From contig WFMF01000090.1 of the NCBI GenBank assembly GCA_011033025.1, forward strand, positions 186,001 through 250,000: a DNA stretch of 64,000 nt. The letters are read 5' to 3'. Shown here in pieces: positions 56,301-64,000 of the stretch (position 1 is its first letter; the number at the start of each line of letters is the position of its first letter). The notes beneath the pieces are model-generated. The model saw nothing but the letters and a program-made list of their open reading frames with translations. It was not told the DNA's origin and made no database searches. The translations under genes and the position numbers were made by a program. The stretch is from Beroe forskalii (lineage: Eukaryota > Ctenophora > Nuda > Beroida > Beroidae).

Positions 56301-59150
56301 GCCTGGCTTTGAGGCCTATATGATTTCCTGATTTTGAATTAACGGACGAAAATTCGATAATTTCTTCCCAAAAACTTACATAATCATCGTAAATTTGAAT
56401 GCTCCGTGTGTCTACAAAATACTTAAAATAAGCTATAGACATCATGCGATGAACTTTCTAGCGAACAAAAGGAACAGCTCCAGGATCTAGATCCAAGATA
56501 CTAATTCCGGGAGGATTACAGGAGGAACCTCCGTGCTCCTGGAGACAGGGACTCAACCGGAAGAAGGATTACAGCTTTAATTTCGGTGAATGATCTTAGT
56601 TCTTGAAATGTAATTCCGACATAGTTAACTCTAATTTCTGGACTAGAATACGTAAATATGACTTGTAATTGAGCTCTACGTTCCTGTAATTTACAATGGA
56701 GACTTCATATCATACAGTATCTGTATCATCAAACTGCATTACAGCTCAGTCGGCAGAGTACCTACAGTAGTATCCACCTATTCAGCTTCTGCAGAACACT
56801 GGAAAGCTGCCATGTGGATTCAGTTACACAAAACAGAGTACAGAACTGAAGACATCATATTCATAATGCTTACATTTACCGTTTTGAGACACAGATAACA
56901 AACATATAGAAACATACAGGACTAAAGAAACATGAAACAATATGATGATGTAAGTTTTCACGAAGTACGTGAGTCATTCCAATTCTGAACATGAGACTCT
57001 TTTGATGACATTTTGATAACTAGAAATAGCTCGTATTGATATGAATACATTCATGATAGTTCGAATTTGTAACGTAATTTTGCGAGCAGTGCAACTTATC
57101 TCGATTTGATCCAGCTGATCCAACAACGTTGGGCTTAGCCTCATAAGGGTTATATAGTCGATAAAACTTTTTACCCTGACATATCTGAATCTGATGCAAG
57201 AGTTTGTACAACATGACCATGTCGTCAATGATGCCACATTGTGCAACCACTTGCCATAAGCAGGGCTTGTATTTATTCATCATTAACTCATCCGGCAATA
57301 ATACCCTGGGATATGGCATCATTACATAGGCAGGGTTGCTACACAGTACACTATCATAAGCTTTAGGTAAGATGGAAGCAAGACCTCCAGTTTCTAACCT
57401 TCCATCATAGGACGTGGGCTGACTTCCTCCGAAGAAAAAGCTAAAGAGAGACGTTGCCGAGGTGTTTTTACTCATCATAACAAAACCAGGGCGATAGTCT
57501 GCCTCGGAAATACCAAGCAACAGCAACACCAAGCTATGCACTGGAATATACAAGAAGAATATTCGAAAAATAACAATTAGAGGACTTATGGGGAGGTTGA
57601 CGTGGAAATTTAACGTCACCCAGGCACACTATTCAGCAGTGCTGAGGTCACCACCAGGCCTCCCGAAAAAGAGGGGAGGATCAATCAAAGAGATCATGTA
57701 TACCGGGTAATTAATGACAATATAATATCCTCAAAATATACAGACGCACATGGCACGATACTAAGGTGTTGCAGGAGAAAATACCCGGATCCATGTCACC
57801 AATTCACTGTTTGAACTATATGATGGTGTCGTAAGTCTGAGCAGCGTGTTATTCTAATTTCTAGACCATTAATCTCTGGGTATGCCACTTGACGCGTCAA
57901 AGAAGCCCGGATACGTGATCAAGGAACTGTTGGTTATGGCTAAAATTTGCCTTTATGCACGCGGCAAAGACCTGCCTCCAATCCATTTTGCCGTGACAGA
58001 ATCCAAAGACATGGCAGTCAGAGTGACATGAATTAGGAGGCAAAAACACACCAATCACCATGAAGAGGGGCTTATAACCCCCAGAAACCACTGACTTGTC
58101 AGCTTTCAGCCTTTCACCGGCCAAAGAAAGACTGCGATTTTTAAAATCAATTTATCAAAATTAACATTCAGTGGCAACATATGAATTATGTTACTCCAAT
58201 TCAAAATCGAATTTGAATCAATCAAAAACGGCTTCGTGTTGTGCAAAAATCAGAAACAGAGCACGATTTAGACAGCGAATCACAGATCTAAGTTTTCGAG
58301 GTTAGTAAGCTATTATCGAAATCATGATACGTCCGGGTCAATTATGCCATATTTAACTGAAATCTGTAGTGTTAATACACTTTCCAATGACGACATAATG
58401 ATTAAAAGTCGTGCTGCGACCGTCTATCTAAAATCTTTGTGCGTCTAAATGAAAATGGAAACACTGCCGCATGGACTCAGTACAGAAATCACTGTGCTGA
58501 GTCCTGTTCGGGATTTAGCTTTGGGGATTTATTTAACTTTTCCTCTAATGCTGCCCATAACAAGGGCATGGGACAAAAGACTAATTCAAAAAGACTAATT
58601 CAAATTCAAATTCAGCACCTACTCAAGAGAGTTTAAGATATCCTGAATATTAGAAAATCTGTAATTCCTTCTAAAATAGTAAAATGGCACATGCAATCGC
58701 GAAGATGAAAATATACGAATTTGACTTTGGTAATTTAAGCTATACTCATAGAATGATTGGTGATTATCCGTACATTGTAAGATTATATGCGAATTATTCA
58801 GACGTCCTTTAATTATTAAATTCCTCTTAGTTGACTGTGACACTTCATAATTATGAAGAAAAAGTGGTAAAGCAGAGCAACGATATGAAATCACAGATTG
58901 TTTGGCACACGAACAGTAACTATGAGATATAGTGCTAGTTGATATTAGAAATTTATTGATATCTAAAAAGGCAGAATAATAACCCACTATATTGACCATT
59001 TTCGTCATAAATTTCGGAAATGAACTACACATAAACCTCTCAGACAGACCTATTAGCTTATCATTATCAATTATATACTCACAAGATATGTCTGAAGATG
59101 GCCCTCATGTCTCTGCAGAAGACGCCGTTCCTTGGCTCCACGGATACTTG
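47341..59150 (-). CDS. BAIAP3-like: BAIAP3/UNC13D-like C2-MUN protein, 3' end not contiguous
   Basis: Exons (high to low): 59083-~59150 (uncertain), 55987-56083, 55765-55851, 55414-55506, 54493-54619, 54237-54372, 53880-54002, 53641-53719, 53409-53516, 53080-53277, 52594-52726, 50795-50919, 50351-50495, 50010-50150, 49693-49841, 49274-49460, 48865-49044, 48654-48749, 47573-47653, 47341-47409. Together they encode about 785 aa. KIKRVVEISVLEARNLIAKD begins the C2A domain; SDPYATV and LWDHDEEQ supply Ca2+-loop aspartates, and DFLGMVTIPI with LDEWFTLQQR closes it. Later exons form the helical MUN domain and end inside MHD2 (FEKYVYELRKANLDVSASQ). The family (1,000-1,200 aa) primes dense-core or secretory vesicles for fusion via SNAREs. 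The rest of MHD2 and C2B are not adjacent. Phases agree at all junctions except around exon 53080-53277, which has a frame conflict. Most introns are small; those at 50920-52593 and 56084-59082 are larger. Confidence 0.85.
52230..52560. repeat. GGTGCATTTAGG minisatellite in an intron
   Basis: Degenerate 10-12 bp units (GGGTGCATTTAG, GGGTGCGTTTGG) run for about 330 bp within the intron between the exons at 52594-52726 and 50795-50919 of the C2/MUN gene. No inverted ends, so this is a simple tandem expansion. Confidence 0.85.
56084..59082 (-). other. Large intron of the C2/MUN gene
   Basis: Apart from the frame at 57020-57619, two short minus-strand frames (57897-58124 and 58619-59032) have no splice or motif support. 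The intron exists only if the exon at about 59083-59150 is correctly joined. Its donor (CTT followed by GTGAGT) gives the phase required by the acceptor at 56083. Confidence 0.45.
57020..57619 (-). CDS. Hypothetical 199-codon ORF in a large intron
   Basis: A continuous frame from MTLNFHVNLPISPL to HINTSYF has a long hydrophobic N-terminal stretch (about residues 10-38), which could be a signal or anchor segment. This is followed by a mixed-composition region with scattered cysteines (NPAYVMMPYPRVLLPDEL, WQVVAQCGIIDDMVMLYKLL). The length is high for AT-rich non-coding DNA, and the middle looks protein-like. It lies inside the 56.1-59.1 kb intron of the C2/MUN gene, on the same strand. I recognise no family, conserved motif, promoter or polyadenylation signal. 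It could be a nested intronless gene, a remnant of a mobile element or chance. Confidence 0.35.
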   Translation of the reverse strand: MTLNFHVNLPISPLIVIFRIFFLYIPVHSLVLLLLGISEADYRPGFVMMSKNTSATSLFSFFFGGSQPTSYDGRLETGGLASILPKAYDSVLCSNPAYVMMPYPRVLLPDELMMNKYKPCLWQVVAQCGIIDDMVMLYKLLHQIQICQGKKFYRLYNPYEAKPNVVGSAGSNRDKLHCSQNYVTNSNYHECIHINTSYF

Positions 59151-59199
59151 TCACTTCCCCGCCGCCCGGGTGATTTCAACAACATAACAACATAAAATG

Positions 59200-59866
59200 A
59201 CACGTGTGGCTCTGAACAGAGTCCCAATCAATAATGCATCTCGATAGGAAGGATTTGAGGCTCCTGGTCCCCCTTGGCCGTGTTATTATTATTGTAAATA
59301 TGGAGTATGTTTTAGGTCTTATGTCCAGGAAAATTAACTTGTTGTTAGTCAGTAATTTCAAACTAGTGTTTTGAAATATAGCAACGTTTAAAAAAGTAGT
59401 TAGTGCAAGGTTATTAGCATCATGCCAGTGACATACTACAGACTCTTTGACGAAGAGCGACATCCTTCATGTCAAAATTATCAAATCTCTCCTAAAGGAG
59501 AATCTAAATTCTGGCTTCCGGAGAAACAATTTGGATTCATTATTGCCATCCATTAATAAAGTTTCGAAGCATTTTTCGGGAAAAATGCAAGAGTTTTTGT
59601 TACAGAATTTTAAGTATCTTCGTAGGGTGATTGACCAATATTAACAATTTTCTTAAATTTATCGCAATACCAAAGGAATATTTTGATGAGAAGGAATACT
59701 GACTTCTTCATAGTTGCTACAAGTGCACGTTTTACGGTTTTTAAAGGGACCCAATTCTCCAGATTTTTTAAGCAGTCGATGAATTAAACCGGATTTGAGA
59801 ATTAAATCTAACACAACTTGTGTGTTTTATTTCAAAGTGTTGTGGACCTCGGCAATAAATAGCAGC
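59200..59866. other. Spacer, no gene seen
   Basis: No exon-like frame or array. Upstream exons or the promoter of the C2/MUN gene would be expected on this side but were not identified. Confidence 0.4.
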
Positions 59867-60467
59867 CGTCGATACTAAAAGCAGGAACCAACCGCCCTAA
59901 TTAAGCACGAATCCACCAGATTTAGCCTCGAACCCACCCGAAACCACCAAACCTACATGGAACTAACCGAACCCAACTCAAAACTCATACTTTGGGTGGG
60001 TTCGCCTGGTTCCACTTGTTTCGGGTGGGTTCTGGTGGGTTCAGGTGGTTTCGGGTGGTTCCACCCAAACCCGCTGCAGAACCCACCGAACCCTAACCAG
60101 CTTACCATAACCATAGCACTCATCATAACCGTAACCCTAACTGGGTTGGGGTTAGGTTGGGGCCATTCCTAACCCTTAACCAGCCAAACACTGAATTTAG
60201 GCTGGTTTCGGGTGGTTCCTATCTGAGCAAAGTATGTGCTCGTTTCGGGTAAGGTTCGGGGTGGGTTCGGGCAATTTTGAGTAAAAAACTATTGAAAAAG
60301 CGAAGTTTCAAGTGGCTTTGAATGCATTCAGGTGGGTTAGGATGGTTACGGGTGGTTTCAGGTGGGTTTGGTGGTTTCGGGTAGATTCGGATGTTTTCGA
60401 GTCTAAATCAGGTGGGTTCGAGTTGGGTTTGGGTGGTTTCGAGTGGTACCTGCTTTAAGTATCGACG
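59867..60467. mobile_element. Foldback element with GGGTTCGGGTGG repeat core
   Basis: The ends CGTCGATACTAAAAGCAGGA and, reverse-complemented, CGTCGATACTTAAAGCAGGT form TIRs of about 24 bp. The flanks are AATAGCAGC (59858-59866) and AATAACAGC (60468-60476), a 9-bp near-duplication with one mismatch. The interior has C-rich units (CGAACCCACCCG) on the left and G-rich units (GGTGGTTTCGGGTGG) on the right. Short CCCTAAC/GGGTTAGG stretches sit in the centre. No coding capacity. Confidence 0.8.
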
Positions 60468-63400
60468 AATAACAGCTGAATAAAGTTTAACAAGAATTGC
60501 GCCTGCACCGACACATTGACACAATTATTGTTGTTCCCGTATAGGCCGTGTGCAGGCGCTTAATTTCCCTCCCCCGCGGTGCTTGATGTAGCCTTAGCAT
60601 CATAATAAGATGATACAAAACGCAGTCGTTATAAAGTAATAAGAGTATGAAATATAAATATTGTTCCGATGCGTGCTGCTGCTGCGCGCGACCACCGAGA
60701 ACACAAATTGGCACGTGCCAAAATTCTTGCGCGCGCGTTCGTTGTTGTACTCATTTCGTTGTAGATTTCGCGCCATTTTGTTGGATTGGTTTACGTTTCG
60801 CATCAAATTGTGTCACCGTTTATTCACGCGATGTATTTTCTTGAATGTTTATACTAAGTTGATATCACCTTTCATATGATTTTAAAATCTCGTGCTTTTG
60901 TTTTCTGTTTCAATGCTGTCTCTCGTTCCAAAAAGCAATGCTCGTCTTTCACAGGCAATAGTATTTCTCAAACTTAGTCGAATCCAGCAGAAAGCCTATT
61001 AGTTATGCAGTTTGGTACAAACCTAGAACAAAATCGAAGCCTTTTCCTCCAATCCACCGCCCAACTCACACCTAAGATTTTAGATTCTTAAGACACGAAT
61101 TCTTCAACAGCATAATTAAATTTAGAACTTATCATAATTTAGGAGTTCGAGCATGCGGCACGGATGGGCCAGATATAAGATTTATACTTTTGACAACCGA
61201 CAGCTCCATGAAATTCGTTATTTTGAAGATTTTGTGATTGGGGGGGACGGACGGGACGAGGACGGAGGGACGGAGGACATTTTCGACTGATATTATAAAG
61301 GAGCAATCCGGGCACTTTCCAGAAATTACAGTAGTTGTATTGCAAACCTGGACCTCATATACACATATCCTATTTCTCTCCCAGACCGATCTCTGCTAAT
61401 ACTTTTTGTATATACAAAAAGGCCAATGGGGAGGGAAAAAATTTAGATAATGGCGAATTTTTCGCAAATTGTGCCGAATAAACGGATTGCACAAACTTGA
61501 CTAAATAAACGAGCACGAGCCTCTGATATCAGCTGAACAATATGCACTGTTATAGATTAGAATGTGAATGTGCGATCTGAACTTGATCCTAATGATATGA
61601 TCCTAATGATAAGGCATTATCAATACTTAAATATTACAACAATTGTTAATGTAACATTGTTACAACGTAACTTCACAATTTGAAACCATATGTTTAGTAC
61701 AATATCCATTGATGCCTATGGCTTAATAAGTGAAACAGGATATCACTGTTCTCAGTCCTAATACAAAAAAGAATGTGAATAAACATGTTTAAGACTGATT
61801 GAAGCCAATAAAATTAATTAACAGATCGTTTAAGAACCTCATGTATACCATATTTCACAACCCCTAGACTAAAGAAGTTGTACTAAGAAGCAGGCCCTTT
61901 CCGACCATTGGTCAGTATCCACATTCGCGACCATACACAGACTATGGGACTATCTTACTACTACCAAAATTGTACTGCGACCAAAGAAATCTTAGATGCT
62001 TAATATATGACTGAAACCTAACCGCCACTAAATTCTTTCCATCTACGTATAATTTTAATCATGTATTTCCTGAAATTGTCGTAGATTATAAAAATGAAAA
62101 GTACACCGGCATGTTAGCATACGATAACAAAAGTATGGTGGTTGAATACCATAATGGTTTTGGCTAAGGAGTGAGAGTAATATTTCCCTATAATATACGA
62201 ATAAATACAGACGGCAAAACATCATATCACTGAATTAAATTCCCCCAGAGCCTTGGACTCATGGGAGCCGGAATGCGTTTTCACGATATTATCATCTTGC
62301 TCGGAAAGCTATGACTGACTTATTCGAGTTTCCCTAACAGTGGAGTTGAGCCCATTAAAGACTTGATAGGCAATACATTGCAGGTTTTGATAGCGGGGTT
62401 TTTCTGCTAATCAATATTTTCTGCTAATCTATATTTTCTGGAAAATATATGTTTTCATCTAAGCAAATTAAATCGGTTAAATACAGGAAATTTGGTGACC
62501 GTCCATCCGTGAAGGATAATAATAATACCAAGCACAGTGTTTTGAACTAGCTAAATAGAGAACGATAGAGCTGCAAATAGCTCCCTTTACACTGTACCCA
62601 TGCCTCTGTAAGCAATATTTAACAATGGCAAATGCAAACCATTTCGGGAGCAATTGTTCCCTTCCCAGAGGATAGACAGCATTCGTGTGCAGGTGATTGG
62701 CGCCAAACCGTTATATTTCCCATTTCCTAACATTCTGTGCAAAGCTTCCACTACAACTTACCGTTTACCTTACTTGCTTACACAAATTTCATAGGTTCGC
62801 CGGAGTATATTGCACGTATTATTCATTCCTCCTGTACAGGCAATAATGTTAATACGAGTTCCTGTCTTTTAACAATACTGCGCATTCAATGATAATTTAC
62901 AGTCTTCACTTAAACCCAAATTCACGCCCATTTCCGAACAAACATTGATCTGTGAATGATCACATTCCAGAGAGCCTATGAGATATGTTGCTTCAAAAGG
63001 TAAAACGTGCCGGGCACAATAAACTAATAAAGATCAATGGCACGGGCCGGGCGCTATATGTTTCGTAGTGATTCTAACTTTCTAATGGTCGTATAAATTG
63101 TGCTCGTGAGACATGAACGGAAGGATGTAAAGATGCAAATGGAGAAGTAAACAGAAACAAGGCAGCAAGCAGATCAGATCTTTATACGGAAGACACAAGG
63201 CAGTAAGACATGGCTTTGATACCTTGTGTGGAGTCTGCCAGTAATAAGCAAAGGAACCAGCTCCTACTTACGAGTAACTACCGCAACAAATCATGTTTAT
63301 TAGGAGGCCGCGGACCAGGGAACCTCGCTACTCCAGATAAGACAATAATTGGACGTTTGAATTAGTGCACTACACAATACTATGTCTTTGTACTGCAGCT

Positions 63401-64000
63401 GTGGCAGCAGCAGATCGCCGTCACGCGAACAGAGACCTTCATTTCAACAGTGAGGATTAAATTTGTCAAATTAGTGCCTCGCAGGGCGGCCAAATCATGA
63501 AATATCCACGATTCAGCTCGGGAAATGGCGGTGAAGCATGTAAATAATATTTATGTTATTATATGGGCATCGATAGTAATGCCTGTAACGAGCAGTAATC
63601 GGCGTCTGTACGATTATCGTATTATGAAAGGGAGGCAAATTCATAGATTCAATAGTTCAGCAGATATTATCTGGAATTCGAGTTTGCCGGCCGTCTTTGT
63701 TGACTTGCTCTGCAATTTATCAAAAATATTTGATCTTATTCTAATATTTGCCTGTATTTAAACGCAAATAATTATCATTTGCCAACAAGATCCATCTCCA
63801 TTACATATCAAAGACAAGACGCTCATGGTAATGTCGCATGAGCCTTGATACGGAACTGTAATTGGAACAACAACGGAGCTGCTCAAGATGAAAATGACAT
63901 GAAATTGGACGACATACCATTATATGATACAACATCCAACGAACAATCGAGCCTCTCAGAACAAATGATGATGGTTGTTGCTGCTACACTGTACAGGTAG
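60468..64000. other. Gene-poor end of window
   Basis: No supported exon, RNA gene or array. Local features are a CpG-rich patch with GCGCGCGACCACC and GCGCGCGTTCG (about 60668-60745), a GACGGACGGGACGAGG tract (about 61240-61280), and otherwise AT-rich DNA. A 78-codon frame at 63525-63761 has no supporting signals. Confidence 0.4.

Noticed and set aside
60110..60165. Telomere-like CCCTAAC/GGTTAGG motifs
   Set aside because: Only a few imperfect units, inside the foldback element core; not a telomeric tract.

Overview
The window looks like nuclear DNA of an invertebrate metazoan. The signs are spliced genes with GT-AG introns, AT-rich intergenic DNA, AATAAA polyadenylation signals, animal families (Golgi carbohydrate sulfotransferases, SLC35G-type transporters, a C2/MUN protein of the BAIAP3/UNC13D group), and many decayed DNA transposons, foldback elements, satellites and a LINE fragment. 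I cannot name the species or phylum from the sequence.

Layout. Positions 1-13.4 kb hold no convincing host gene. This part is a repeat landscape: a long inverted repeat, a GACAGT minisatellite split by a TA-flanked MITE, a GAGTC satellite split by a mariner-like copy, about 700 bp of (CTAA)n, and several MITEs. Positions 13.4-29 kb hold two tandem copies of a block of about 8 kb. Each block has an SLC35G-like transporter gene (+), a Ser/Arg-rich gene with an MHD2-like tail (-), and a CHST-like sulfotransferase gene (-). A third, partial copy (30.1-35.2 kb) carries only a sulfotransferase gene and its flanks, broken up by insertions including a LINE fragment. Copy status differs. Both transporters are open. 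The Ser/Arg-rich gene is open in copy 1 and frameshifted in copy 2. The sulfotransferase is split by a hAT-like MITE in copy 1 and intact in copies 2 and 3.

Positions 35-47 kb are mostly repeats plus one clear coding exon (41,244-42,038, -) for an acidic, Ser-rich protein. Positions 47.3-59.1 kb carry about 20 exons (-) of a BAIAP3/UNC13D-like gene: N-terminal region, Ca2+-type C2A domain, and MUN domain up to the middle of MHD2. Splice phases agree at every junction checked except one exon, which has a 1-nt frame conflict. The rest of MHD2 is not next to it. Phase-compatible MHD2-like exons instead occur inside the duplicated blocks at 23.3-23.8 and 14.9-15.3 kb. The C2/MUN gene may therefore run through much of the window, with the transporter and sulfotransferase genes inside its introns and with alternative Ser-rich 5' exons feeding the same acceptor. 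This is inference and needs transcript data.

Positions 59.2-64 kb are gene-poor and contain a second foldback element with a short-repeat core. Functionally, the window combines a membrane transporter family and a PAPS-dependent Golgi sulfotransferase family that were duplicated together, and a vesicle-priming type C2/MUN gene.
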